Shown: positions 6,688 to 14,724 of the stretch, one piece after another
Position numbering within the stretch: the stretch's first letter is position 1
Layout: every line of letters begins with the position of its first letter
IMG/VR virus record: IMGVR_UViG_3300015360_000213
Coordinates: 1-22,626 of that record
Length of the DNA stretch: 22,626 nucleotides
DNA from: a virus
Strand: one strand, 5' to 3'
Notes under the pieces: model-generated
Databases searched by the model: none
Told to the model about the DNA's origin: nothing
Seen by the model: only the letters and a program-made list of their open reading frames with translations
Position numbers and translations under genes: made by a program

Positions 6688-9600
6688 GCTGCCTCTAGGC
6701 TAAAGTCAATCTCCACAATCGGACGCATGAAGCAGCGACAACCGGGGTGTGCCGGAATGTTGAAGGTCTGCCCAGCAAACTTGGACGTGTCCACACCGCC
6801 GACGCTGCGCCCATCATGCACCCACCCCGTATCAAACGCGGCTTCCCTGCCCTGTAGGGGTCGGCAGATCGGACACACATGCTCGTCTTTCACAGTCTGG
6901 TACGCGGCACGTTGTACGCCCACATTGCGCCAACGCTCTTTCGCGCCCTCGTTGTAAACCCGTGTGGTCTCGGTCTGGGCAATCAGCCGCGCGCGAACAG
7001 GGTCATTGAAGACGGTGTTTAATTCTCTGGTTAGTTCCTCCAGTGTACCGCCGCGCTCCAACCACTCGCTGACTATGCGGCTTACCTCGTCTTGAGTCGT
7101 GCCGTCAATACGGCTAATCAGACTAAACGTATATTGCGTGGCAAAGCGAATCGCTTCCTCGCTTTGGAGTTTCCAATTCAACGAGAGATCAAGCTCGCGC
7201 AACGCCGAACGATAATCGGCACTGGCATTGTGGATCAGGCTTTCGTTTCCGGCTGCCATACCTGCCCAGATCAGTTTGAGCATTGCGCCGGGGTCGTCCG
7301 CCGTGCCGACCCATTCACGCACCAGATCGTCGTGCAAGGTTTGCAGGGTGAAGCTGATACTCAGGGCATTGGTCTCGGCGCTGACGGTTGGGGCAATGGT
7401 TTCCCATGCCTTCGCCATGTAGCCCTCTAACCATGCGTCACCAATCTCCGCTTGCAACTTGTCATACTCCGACCAGAAGGCTTCAAATTCTTCCGGCGTT
7501 GCAAACTGTTCGGGTTCTTCCAGCAGATTGTGAGGATTCAGAGTAGGGTTACGTGCCGCTTGTGCTAACTGGTCGCGCCGGACTTCCTCCCTAAACTCGC
7601 CACGTAATAAGCGTTTGGCTGTTGGGAACACGTCGGCAGGGGTCGCGCCCATACGCAGCGCCAAGTGGACGAAATCAGAGGTCGGGGTATCGGCAAGGCG
7701 TAGGGGCAGAAAGGGTTTCTTGCCCCTTGTGACGACGTGCTGCCAGTTCTTGAGTTCGGCTACTTCGTCCGGCGAAAAGCGTAACTCGTACTCGCCAACC
7801 ACTTGATTGTTGTAGCGCACCTCTAGACAGTCCAGCACAATCGGATAGGCTTCACTCGCAATAGTTGGCGGTAGCTCCCCCTCATAGATTGCAAGCGGAA
7901 TGATCGGCTGCCAGTCTTCCACATTTACGCCGATTCGTTCGCTGACTTGCGCTGAAAATTCGTACAAGCTCTCGCTGTTTGCCAGTGTCGCCACAATGTG
8001 ATTATTGACACAATCAAACCGCGCAATGGACGTGTTGAACTTCTCAAGTTGCAAGTCTTCAAGCTGCGCCAATATGCCTTTCGCGTCGCCTAGTGTTGCG
8101 CCTTCTAAGGTGGCGAAGGTTACAAACCACTGATCGTCCGTCTCCCAGAAAGGGTTCGGCAACTCCTGCTCCGTGAGATAGGCAGACAGGGTACGACGGG
8201 CATAGCGCAGCATGGCGTTGTTCGCAAGCGACACACCCACTGTCACCCGACCTGCGGCGCGTGTGGGCGTGGCAGGCGCGGAAGTCGGCACGGGTGCAGG
8301 CAACACAGGAATCGCCTCGCGTACCCGACCCTCTACTTGCTCCAGTAGTTGGGTACTGTGCGCTTCTAACATAGAGCGTAGTGTGGTTTCCACGTCGGAG
8401 AGGGTGAAGGGGAACGAAGGCATGGCAGGAGCCGGCGCGGTTACGTTCTGCTCGGCAAGCTCTACCAGTTTGTTCAATGGCACAATGCCAATCGCCGTCT
8501 TGACCACACGCCCCATACCGAAGGGCATATCGGGTAAGCCGATTAAGCGCCGCACTTCGTCGAGGTAGGCAATGCCCGATTCCCACACGGAGAGCGCCGC
8601 TACAGGGTCACGCGATAAGTAGCCCTCCTCCACGTCAAGACCGACAAATTCGCGCCCCTCGTTGTAGGTCGCCATACCGCCGATAGTAACCGCTTGTGCC
8701 GTCTGCGCGTTTTCGAGGTTGGCATTGCTGAGTACCCCAATGCCTTTGCGGTTCACTTCCAAGCGGTAGTAACGCTTCTCGCGGAAGTCAGTGGCAAGCC
8801 ACTGATCGTACAGCGTTTCGAGGATATGGTCGAGGCGTGGCAGCGCGACCCCTTCAATGTGACTGCGCTCAATCTGTCGGTAGGTGTTCTGTGCCGATAG
8901 TGCGTCGGCAGCCGTCGCCGCGCCGATCAACACAGGATTCACCTGCATAATCTTGCAAATATCTTCGGCGATCTCGCTGCTCACTTCGCCAATGGCAAGG
9001 TCTACCGGGTTCGGGGTGATCGGAATCCACTCCCAGTCTCCCCCCTGCACAAAGGTTTTGAAAGCGTTATCGCTGCCCTGAAATTGCTTCCAGTCCTGTT
9101 TCGCCCGCTTAATCTCGTCTTCGGTTTTCTTGCCCTTCGCAATCAGCATTCCGTCAGGACGCGCCATGTTGCGGAAGAAGGAGGCGCGGAACTTCTGAAC
9201 ACCCTGCTCTCCCAAAATGGGCGTAAGCGCCACTTCGACCCGGCTCTTGATCGTGAAGGACTGTGCCGGGAAGCAGACAATATCCTCTTGGGGAATTTCC
9301 TCTAACGCGCCGTCGTCACTTTGCACCCGATAGCGACAGCCTGCCGCGTCTTCAATCTTTTCCACTAGATCACAGTGCAACCATTGCAAGCCCGTTGGGT
9401 AGCCGGCTTTATTGCGCCACTTACGAACGTAGGCAACGTTGTAAATATTCAGGCTTGCGTCCACATACCAGATCACCGAAGACAGTAGCTTCATAGAGTT
9501 CATGATCGGGTTGAGGTCTGCCGCCTCGCCATTAGGTTCAACCACCATGAGGGGCAGCGACTTCACAGTATCGGCACGGTGAACCAAACACGCGAACGCG

Positions 9601-9782
9601 GTTGCGCTTGCCGTCGCTGCCTGAGTGAGGGCGCTCTCCTGCAACGCATAACCGTTCATGAGGGCGCGGAATTGTTGATCGAGGGTGCTGCGTGTGCCGG
9701 AGACTTCCGTCAGTTGATCGCCCGTTACCATAAAGACGGTGCGCGTCTCTGCCAACGCCATAAGTGCTTGTTCGTCTACCAT
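6684..9782 (-). CDS. Portal protein fused to 2H-like and MuF-type minor head domains
   Basis: About 1,032 residues from the ATG at 9782, which overlaps the terminase stop; a TTG four codons upstream is the other start. Residues 40-430 match HK97-type portals: the DLNPIMNSMKLLSS helix, the IVCFPAQSF strand, a stem with IGEVSSEIAEDICKIMQVNP, and the LSAQNTYRQIERSHIEG helix. Residues about 510-670 resemble a 2H phosphoesterase fold with the catalytic histidines replaced (WFVTFATLEG, WQPIIPLAIYEG). The C-terminus is a phage Mu F-type domain with VCPICRPLQG near 970 and PAHPGCRC near 1015. Portal forms the dodecameric DNA gate; MuF proteins enter the head. Such a triple fusion is longer than a usual 400-500 residue portal. 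Confidence 0.85.
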   Translation of the reverse strand: MVDEQALMALAETRTVFMVTGDQLTEVSGTRSTLDQQFRALMNGYALQESALTQAATASATAFACLVHRADTVKSLPLMVVEPNGEAADLNPIMNSMKLLSSVIWYVDASLNIYNVAYVRKWRNKAGYPTGLQWLHCDLVEKIEDAAGCRYRVQSDDGALEEIPQEDIVCFPAQSFTIKSRVEVALTPILGEQGVQKFRASFFRNMARPDGMLIAKGKKTEDEIKRAKQDWKQFQGSDNAFKTFVQGGDWEWIPITPNPVDLAIGEVSSEIAEDICKIMQVNPVLIGAATAADALSAQNTYRQIERSHIEGVALPRLDHILETLYDQWLATDFREKRYYRLEVNRKGIGVLSNANLENAQTAQAVTIGGMATYNEGREFVGLDVEEGYLSRDPVAALSVWESGIAYLDEVRRLIGLPDMPFGMGRVVKTAIGIVPLNKLVELAEQNVTAPAPAMPSFPFTLSDVETTLRSMLEAHSTQLLEQVEGRVREAIPVLPAPVPTSAPATPTRAAGRVTVGVSLANNAMLRYARRTLSAYLTEQELPNPFWETDDQWFVTFATLEGATLGDAKGILAQLEDLQLEKFNTSIARFDCVNNHIVATLANSESLYEFSAQVSERIGVNVEDWQPIIPLAIYEGELPPTIASEAYPIVLDCLEVRYNNQVVGEYELRFSPDEVAELKNWQHVVTRGKKPFLPLRLADTPTSDFVHLALRMGATPADVFPTAKRLLRGEFREEVRRDQLAQAARNPTLNPHNLLEEPEQFATPEEFEAFWSEYDKLQAEIGDAWLEGYMAKAWETIAPTVSAETNALSISFTLQTLHDDLVREWVGTADDPGAMLKLIWAGMAAGNESLIHNASADYRSALRELDLSLNWKLQSEEAIRFATQYTFSLISRIDGTTQDEVSRIVSEWLERGGTLEELTRELNTVFNDPVRARLIAQTETTRVYNEGAKERWRNVGVQRAAYQTVKDEHVCPICRPLQGREAAFDTGWVHDGRSVGGVDTSKFAGQTFNIPAHPGCRCFMRPIVEIDFSLEAA

Positions 9783-11149
9783 ACGCCCGTCCAACCTTTC
9801 CCGTTGCGTTTTGCGCCGGCGAGTGCGAGAACAAAACTATCTGCTGCGTCGTCTGCTAATCCTTGCGGCGCTCGTAGGGTGCTGCGCTCAATCGAGATTA
9901 GTTGGTCGTAGGTCTTGCGGCTGTGAATAATGGGAGTGCCGGCTTTCAAGAGGTCGCCGCCGTCGCTGTACATAATGTGCTTGCCTCGCGCACTGGACAG
10001 CCACCCCGTATTGTCGTCGTGTCCCGCCAACACTTGCAGCCCGCTATGCTCCTCCAACCACAACAGCACAGCATGACCGTGATTGTTGCGCTCAACCATA
10101 ATCGAGGCTTGGTTGTAGTAGTCGCCAATCGTGTCGGCGTATCCGGCAAGCACGGCAAAGTGAATCTTGCCACTTAGGTGACAAACCTCTTCGAGCGTGT
10201 CCACGTCCAACACCGTGATACTGCTATCGTCGCTGGTATCCTTGCCCTCTGCTGGGTCAACGCCCAACACATAGGCTTTGCCCTTTGTCGGCGCGGCGTA
10301 AAGGTGTAGGTCACTAATGGCGGGTGCGTCGCTGAGTGGCAGCAGGTCACGTTTTTGGTAGCACTGCTCAACCCAACCGCTTTCGAGCAGCTTGTCGCTG
10401 GTACGTGCCGAGAGTGCTTGTGCGTCGGTTGCCGGGTACTGCTCGTGCAGGTCGTCCAGCGTCATGTTGCGTGATTGCTTCTCATACCATGCTGCGTCAC
10501 GCAAGGGGTGAACATGCCAGGGCAGGAAGATCGCTTTGAAGCTGTTCTCGCCTTGTGCCGCGCCTCTGTACAATTGCTTAAAGTATGAGTTGGGCTTCTT
10601 TTTATCGGCACGACTAATCAGCGCCAACTTCCCTCCAGCGTTGACGGTAGGTTCAACTCGTCCGAGTAGCTCTTTCAAGTCCGGCACAAGATCAGCTTCG
10701 TCAATGAAGGCAAACGTGGCACTGTAAGAATCCCCTGCATTACTTGGGAAGGCACGAATGCCAGACAGATTGGTCAGCCGGAAATGGGTGATGTCGTCCT
10801 TGATAATCCCACGCGCTTGCAGGAATTCGGGGAGGTGCGTGTACATGCCGCGCAGACGCTCATTGCTAATGAGGTACATAGCTTCGTCCTCGCGCTTGCT
10901 AAAGACAAGGCACTCAGCAATCGGACGAAACAGCATAAGCCATAGGGCATACGCCATCAGAATCCATGTGAGTCCCATTTGCCGCGCCTTCAACCCGATA
11001 AACTCTTTCGCGGCGTGCAGGGTATCTACCACGTGACGCTGGAAGCCCCACAGCAAAAAGGGAATCCAGCTTTTAGCGACGGGATCATAGATTTTGATAT
11101 AAGTGGTTATGAAATATGCCGGGGAGAGGGCGCACTTCTTCACTTCCAT
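9776..11149 (-). CDS. terL: Large terminase subunit (ATPase-nuclease)
   Basis: A 457-residue protein from the ATG at 11149 (a GTG at 11167 is also possible; the open frame extends to 11239). The N-terminal ATPase has a terminase-style Walker A, KARQMGLT at 54-61, and a Walker B, FAFIDEAD at 146-153. The C-terminal RNase H-like nuclease shows acidic residues at D298 (GVDPAEG), E353 (VERNNHG) and D437 (DDAADSF), the usual metal-binding set. It pumps DNA through the portal and cuts genome units. The ATG lies about 5 bases from the TerS stop, and its stop overlaps the portal start. All key motifs are intact, so the enzyme looks functional. Confidence 0.9.
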   Translation of the reverse strand: MEVKKCALSPAYFITTYIKIYDPVAKSWIPFLLWGFQRHVVDTLHAAKEFIGLKARQMGLTWILMAYALWLMLFRPIAECLVFSKREDEAMYLISNERLRGMYTHLPEFLQARGIIKDDITHFRLTNLSGIRAFPSNAGDSYSATFAFIDEADLVPDLKELLGRVEPTVNAGGKLALISRADKKKPNSYFKQLYRGAAQGENSFKAIFLPWHVHPLRDAAWYEKQSRNMTLDDLHEQYPATDAQALSARTSDKLLESGWVEQCYQKRDLLPLSDAPAISDLHLYAAPTKGKAYVLGVDPAEGKDTSDDSSITVLDVDTLEEVCHLSGKIHFAVLAGYADTIGDYYNQASIMVERNNHGHAVLLWLEEHSGLQVLAGHDDNTGWLSSARGKHIMYSDGGDLLKAGTPIIHSRKTYDQLISIERSTLRAPQGLADDAADSFVLALAGAKRNGKGWTGVW

Positions 11150-11153
11150 AAGT

Positions 11154-11747
11154 TCATTTTCCGTCACGTTGCGCCTTCTCCCATGCTTCGAGTTGCGCGA
11201 GTACGGCGGCGAGGTCGTCAATCTTGGTTTCAATCTCAATCGGCTTGCCGTCGTTGCCCGTGATCTGATTCTGGGTCACGCGCTCCGGCAGCCCTACCGC
11301 CCGTCTACCCTGCTGACTAATGTCATTACGCCAACGGCTGATCTTCTCCCAGTCGCTCGTGTTCAATTCCATGAGCTTGACCTTTGTCCCGTCGTCCAGC
11401 GTTTCGGTATGGGTGCGCTTGTGCAACTTGGTTTTCTCAACGAACTCGCGCCACTTGCGAAGCTGTAACTCATAGTCGCTGGTCTCGTTCTCAAGAATCT
11501 CGTCTCGCCGTTTCTTGAGCAGCGCTTCACGATCTTTAAGAGCAGCCTCTGCCTGTGCTTTGTCGTAGTCGCGCACCCGTTCAACCCAGTTGTATTTACG
11601 CGACCAACGACTAATGAGCGCGGTACTTTTGCCTAACTTATTTGCTACCGACTCATGAGAGCGATTCACGCCCATATCGCGGTAAAGACCGAAGGCTTCA
11701 AAGGATTTATCGGTGTCAGTGGACTGCCATTCCCAACTGTTACTCAC
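11154..11747 (-). CDS. terS: Small terminase subunit
   Basis: A 197-residue protein with an N-terminal helix-turn-helix at residues about 18-50 (AFGLYRDMGVNRSHESV, then GKSTALISRWSRKYNWVERV), typical of phage small terminases that recognise the packaging site. It is followed by a long charged helix (about 55-115) for oligomerisation. The C-terminal tail would contact TerL. It lies directly upstream of terL in the same operon. The intergenic space before it (11748-11899) contains a strong hairpin. The call combines the HTH-plus-coil architecture with position next to an unmistakable TerL. Confidence 0.8.
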   Translation of the reverse strand: MSNSWEWQSTDTDKSFEAFGLYRDMGVNRSHESVANKLGKSTALISRWSRKYNWVERVRDYDKAQAEAALKDREALLKKRRDEILENETSDYELQLRKWREFVEKTKLHKRTHTETLDDGTKVKLMELNTSDWEKISRWRNDISQQGRRAVGLPERVTQNQITGNDGKPIEIETKIDDLAAVLAQLEAWEKAQRDGK

Positions 11748-11818
11748 GGGAGGTCTTTCTATTGCGTGACGACGTTATTGTTGTCAGTGTAGCCGTGCGA
11801 GGAAGGCAATTTGTACAA

Positions 11819-11859
11819 ACACAAAGCGACGCGGAGGGGGAAGGCGCGTCGCTTTGTGT
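11819..11859. repeat. 15-bp perfect inverted repeat between integrase and terS
   Basis: Arms of 15 bp (11819-11833 and 11845-11859) pair perfectly around an 11-base loop. On the minus strand the hairpin is followed by a modest T-rich stretch (GTTTGT), so it may attenuate transcription from the integrase into the packaging genes. It also lies just beyond the integrase C-terminal coding region, where serine-integrase phages often carry attP. It could therefore be a terminator, a pac-related site or part of an attachment site. Confidence 0.6.
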
Positions 11860-11899
11860 CGTCATTGGAGACTTCTTAACAGTAGCGCAAATGGTGAGG

Positions 11900-12193
11900 T
11901 TACTTGTGCAACGTGGTAAGCGCGACAAACTCTACAGTCCCCACAATCTCATTCTCTTTGGCAACAAGCCGGCGCTTGCCCATCAGTTGGTGCAGGGTCG
12001 CGTTAATGAACTGAATCGGCTGCTGCCAGAACAAATCTACTCCCTGCTCGGCAATGGCGTTAAGCGCATGTGTAGGTGATCCCGACTGACTTTGTGCGGC
12101 GAAACTCAGCAACTCCTCTTTATGCGTCACAAGTTTCTTGCGCCGCTTGCTGGCACTTTGAAGAGCGTTAGCGTAGTCCGATTGCAAGCCGTC
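11900..12193 (-). pseudogene. C-terminal end of the serine recombinase, cut off by an in-frame stop
   Basis: These 97 codons continue in exactly the same frame after the TAA that ends the recombinase ORF (12196-12194). The sequence reads on smoothly as a large-serine-recombinase C-terminus: a charged coiled coil (SASKRRKKLVTHKEELL) and a final segment LMGKRRLVAKENEIVG, a family-typical ending. The only nearby restart is a TTG at 12187 with no convincing ribosome-binding site. So it is probably part of one 521-residue protein broken by a nonsense change, or read through; separate translation seems less likely. Confidence 0.75.
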
Positions 12194-13465
12194 TTAAGCC
12201 GCCGCTTGCAACATAATAAGGTTGCTAATTTCCTTACTCAATTTTTCCAGTTTGCCTTCGGCTTCGGCGATCTCTTTATCATAATCGCGCACGTCACTTA
12301 CGCCCAGAAATGCGCTCAAGTCACGGCTCAAGATCAATGTTCGCAGCGCCTTGTCGAGGTATTGGTAGATAGTCTTGATATTAATTGTGGTGTTGTTATT
12401 GCATTGGCGGGTGCTCGTCGGGCTAGTGTAAGCAGAGCAACTCAGGGTGACGTAGTTGAGATCGTTATCCCTAGTAGTCATGTGGTAGCCGCACTGGTAG
12501 CAGACGATCAGTCCAGCAAACCCATGTCGCGGCTGCGCGGGGCGGTGGCTGCCACGAGTTTGCTCTCGCCGTGACATTTCCGCTTTCACCCGTTCGGCAA
12601 GGTCGCCCTCGTACACACTTGGCACCACGTTATAGTTCACTTGCACCTTGTCAGGAATAGGATTTCCAGCTTCACGCACCCACGGACCCCGTTCGCGGTG
12701 CTTATAATGACGCGCCATGTGTCCCCAAAACACAGGACTACTCAATAAACGCCAGTAGTATTTCGGTTGGTAGGGTTCGTTGAGAGCGTTGGCATAGCCA
12801 TACTGGTCGAACATGGCTTGTTCAATTTTCCCGTAAGGCATTCCCGACAGCACTAACTCGGCAAGGTGCTGAAACTCCTGTATACGCTGAGGATTGACGA
12901 CCACTTGCGAAACCTTGCCTGCCGTATCACGCAGTACCTGGTGGGAATCCGGCACACTGGCACTGGACGGAAGCCCACGTTGAAACAGCTTGTTCATGCC
13001 CTCCTGATTGCGTCGGCGCATTTCAGTCATTTCGCTCTGCACACGAAAGCCGTCCAGTGCCGACCAGCCGACATAGGTTTGCTTGTCGACCCAACCCGAC
13101 GAAAATGTGTAGATTCGCGCTTCCGCTTCGACAATGGTACGCGCCGTGACATAAGCATGAAGCGCCTGAGTACGGGCGAAGCGGCTGCCGTCACGCACGA
13201 CCAACACGTCGAAGTCCTTCGCAAGCCAGTGCGCTTCCAATTTCGTAAAGGCGAAAATGCCGGCGCGTTCCATGTCGCGCTTCGCGTCGTGAAAGTCTAT
13301 GTAATCCCGTGAATGTCCCGGCACGACGAGGGTATCTACCAATGTCCACCCGTTGCTCTGGATCAGGGCAAGGTTGTTTTCGTGCTGCTTTGGGAGGCTG
13401 TCTTTGTCCTCATGGGTCTGCGAAACCGTGCTGACCGATTCCCAAGATATGGCGCGTAAGGTCAT
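12194..13465 (-). CDS. Large serine recombinase (phage integrase), C-terminally truncated
   Basis: 423 residues. The resolvase domain spans about 5-150: the nucleophile region is SVSTVSQ (S12 likely catalytic), followed by DKDSLPKQ and the SRFAR segment (R95, R98). The Arg that normally precedes the nucleophile (RVS) is Ser here. A recombinase DNA-binding domain follows (SGMPYGKIEQAMFDQYG near 207; RLLSSPVFWGHMARHYKHRERGPW near 240). Then comes a zinc ribbon with CYQC at about 322-325 and Cys near 343 and 355, and a coiled coil from about 390. An in-frame TAA truncates the coil; 97 more family-like codons follow. It joins attP and attB for integration. Its ATG overlaps the upstream stop as ATGA. 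Confidence 0.85.
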   Translation of the reverse strand: MTLRAISWESVSTVSQTHEDKDSLPKQHENNLALIQSNGWTLVDTLVVPGHSRDYIDFHDAKRDMERAGIFAFTKLEAHWLAKDFDVLVVRDGSRFARTQALHAYVTARTIVEAEARIYTFSSGWVDKQTYVGWSALDGFRVQSEMTEMRRRNQEGMNKLFQRGLPSSASVPDSHQVLRDTAGKVSQVVVNPQRIQEFQHLAELVLSGMPYGKIEQAMFDQYGYANALNEPYQPKYYWRLLSSPVFWGHMARHYKHRERGPWVREAGNPIPDKVQVNYNVVPSVYEGDLAERVKAEMSRREQTRGSHRPAQPRHGFAGLIVCYQCGYHMTTRDNDLNYVTLSCSAYTSPTSTRQCNNNTTINIKTIYQYLDKALRTLILSRDLSAFLGVSDVRDYDKEIAEAEGKLEKLSKEISNLIMLQAAA

Positions 13466-13791
13466 GGGCTAATTCCTTCATCCATGAGACATTGCTGGAA
13501 CGGTGCATCAAGCGTAGGGGAAGCGTTGTGACAAGCCGTGATCTTATCGGGCATAATAGTCATGGCATTAACTGACCACTCGTAACACGTCGTGTTTTGT
13601 GGGTCAGCTTGAAAACAATACAACGTCAACCTGCCAACGATTGCGCCCTGCTCACGCGCCGGACGAAGCACGGTAATGTCATACGCGATATAGGCAGCAA
13701 TGAACACAAGCACGATCACAACCCCTGTCACAATAGCAGTCATGAGTGGCGAACGGCGCGGCTTACCCGACTTAGGTTTTGGTTTTGTCAT
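13462..13791 (-). CDS. Single-pass membrane protein upstream of integrase
   Basis: 109 residues: a strongly basic N-terminus (KPKPKSGKPRR), one transmembrane helix at about 17-38, then a 70-residue outer domain with four Cys (59, 69, 87, 101) that could form two disulfides. Positive-inside topology places the C-terminal domain outside the membrane. The stop overlaps the integrase start as ATGA, so the two are co-translated. Function unknown; superinfection exclusion or another lysogenic membrane function is a guess from its link to the integrase. A GAGG motif lies about 10 bases before the ATG. Confidence 0.65.
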   Translation of the reverse strand: MTKPKPKSGKPRRSPLMTAIVTGVVIVLVFIAAYIAYDITVLRPAREQGAIVGRLTLYCFQADPQNTTCYEWSVNAMTIMPDKITACHNASPTLDAPFQQCLMDEGISP

Positions 13792-13901
13792 ATATTAAAA
13801 CCTCACACAAACTAAGTTCTAACGGTCAAAAGCAATCAGAACACTCATTCCATAGAAATTTTGTGCTACTATCTATCTATTACGAATCACTTGGAGTTAT
13901 T

Positions 13902-14051
13902 ATGAGTAAGGTTGAAGGGTATCCGACGATTGAGGAACAGATATTCTTAGCGCGATACAGGCGGTATCCGCGCTGGAAGAAGAAGGTGGTCGTGTGGCTG
14001 CTATCCGTTCCCGTCCTTCGGCTCGTCACCTTGCGGCTGATTAAACTTTAG
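13902..14051 (+). CDS. Small basic membrane-active protein, convergent with repressor
   Basis: 49 residues starting at an ATG with a GGAG site 7 bases upstream. The N-terminal half is polar; a basic RYRRYPRWKKK stretch precedes a hydrophobic C-terminal segment VVVWLLSVPVLRLVTLRLI. It could insert in or lie on the membrane. The 3' end overlaps the repressor gene by 51 bases on the opposite strand, so the transcripts would be partly antisense. No family recognised; small size keeps confidence moderate, but the ribosome-binding site and isolated intergenic position support it. Confidence 0.45.
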   Translation: MSKVEGYPTIEEQIFLARYRRYPRWKKKVVVWLLSVPVLRLVTLRLIKL

Positions 14052-14357
14052 CATGGCAAGCCTCACTAACTCCGTAACATTTTTACCTTGATAAGCACGT
14101 AAAGCGAGCAGCTCGTCTTGTGGCAAACTGTCTACTGAAATAACACCCGTAAAATCGTCGCTGCGCCCCAGCAGGTAATCGGCACTTATATCCAGCACGT
14201 CGCAGAGTTTGGCAATAATATCGTAGGGTGGTGAAGCGTCGTCAGCCTCCCAACGAACGATAGAACTTTTATGAACGTCGAGCCTGTCTGCCAGCTTTTG
14301 CTGTGACAAATTGGTTCGATTGCGTGCCGCTTTCAAACGATCTCCGAAACTGCTCAT
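14001..14357 (-). CDS. XRE-family phage repressor
   Basis: 118 residues from the ATG at 14357. The open frame extends upstream across the operator region, but that start would bury the operators, and an internal GGAG lies 10 bases before this ATG. The N-terminal Xre/Cro helix-turn-helix spans about residues 5-62: LKAARNRTNLSQQKLADRLDVHKSSIVRWE, ending ISADYLLGRSDD, the classic family ending. The short C-terminal part has no Ser-Lys autoprotease domain, so induction would need another signal than RecA-type cleavage. It is divergent from the early operon and probably binds the two palindromes at 14411-14447. Confidence 0.85.
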   Translation of the reverse strand: MSSFGDRLKAARNRTNLSQQKLADRLDVHKSSIVRWEADDASPPYDIIAKLCDVLDISADYLLGRSDDFTGVISVDSLPQDELLALRAYQGKNVTELVRLAMLKFNQPQGDEPKDGNG

Positions 14358-14410
14358 ACCCGTTGTACTCCCATACCTCCATTTTAACAAATTTGTGGTT
14401 GCTTTTTTGG

Positions 14411-14447
14411 TATCACTTGTGATAATATAGATATTGTCACTTGTGAC
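14411..14447. promoter_or_regulatory. Two palindromic operators between repressor and early operon
   Basis: Two sites share the core TCACTTGTGA: 14411-14424 (TATCAC and GTGATA arms around TT) and 14436-14447 (GTCAC and GTGAC arms around TT). Their centres are 24 bp apart, about two helical turns plus a little. A -10-like GATAAT at 14421-14426 overlaps the first site. The region separates the repressor from the early genes, so repressor binding would block the early promoter. A further palindrome, ACAAATTTGT, lies at 14387-14396. Confidence 0.75.
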
Positions 14448-14469
14448 TACATTACCCAAAGGAGTGTTC

Positions 14470-14724
14470 ATGCCTGTACCGTCCAAAATCCGCGACCTTG
14501 CTGACGCGAAAGGAATTCCAGAAGTGGAGTTTGTTTCGCAGATTGTTGAAGAAGAACAAGGGAACGTGGCGCGTGCCTCTCGTCGGCTAAACGTAACACG
14601 CGCCGCGCTCGAAAAATTTATGTCGCGCCATCGCCTCGCTGTGATCGCAAAGGTGATTCGCTTGACACCCGAATTGTATCCGCAAAAAAGCGTTGTGAGC
14701 GAAAGGATTGCAAATCCGCAATGA
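14470..14724 (+). CDS. Fis-type HTH early regulator
   Basis: 84 residues from the ATG at 14470, chosen because AAAGGAG lies just upstream; the open frame begins earlier but that start would lie inside the operators. Residues about 29-52 (EQGNVARASRRLNVTRAALEKFM) match the Fis/NtrC-type helix-turn-helix. As first gene of the early operon it occupies the Cro position and may repress its own promoter or activate later genes. A DNA-binding role is supported by the motif; the exact regulatory effect is inferred. The stop overlaps the next start as ATGA. Confidence 0.65.
   Translation: MPVPSKIRDLADAKGIPEVEFVSQIVEEEQGNVARASRRLNVTRAALEKFMSRHRLAVIAKVIRLTPELYPQKSVVSERIANPQ

Noticed and set aside
8059-8586. 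175-codon minus-strand ORF in another frame of the portal gene
   Set aside because: The product is Arg/His/Cys-rich, typical of an out-of-frame reading; the portal frame has clear domain structure.
11900-12187. Separate 95-residue gene starting at TTG
   Set aside because: It is in frame with the integrase across one stop codon, lacks a convincing ribosome-binding site and reads as the missing integrase C-terminus.
12866-13312. 148-codon plus-strand ORF
   Set aside because: Shadow of the integrase gene on the opposite strand; no start signal or family resemblance.
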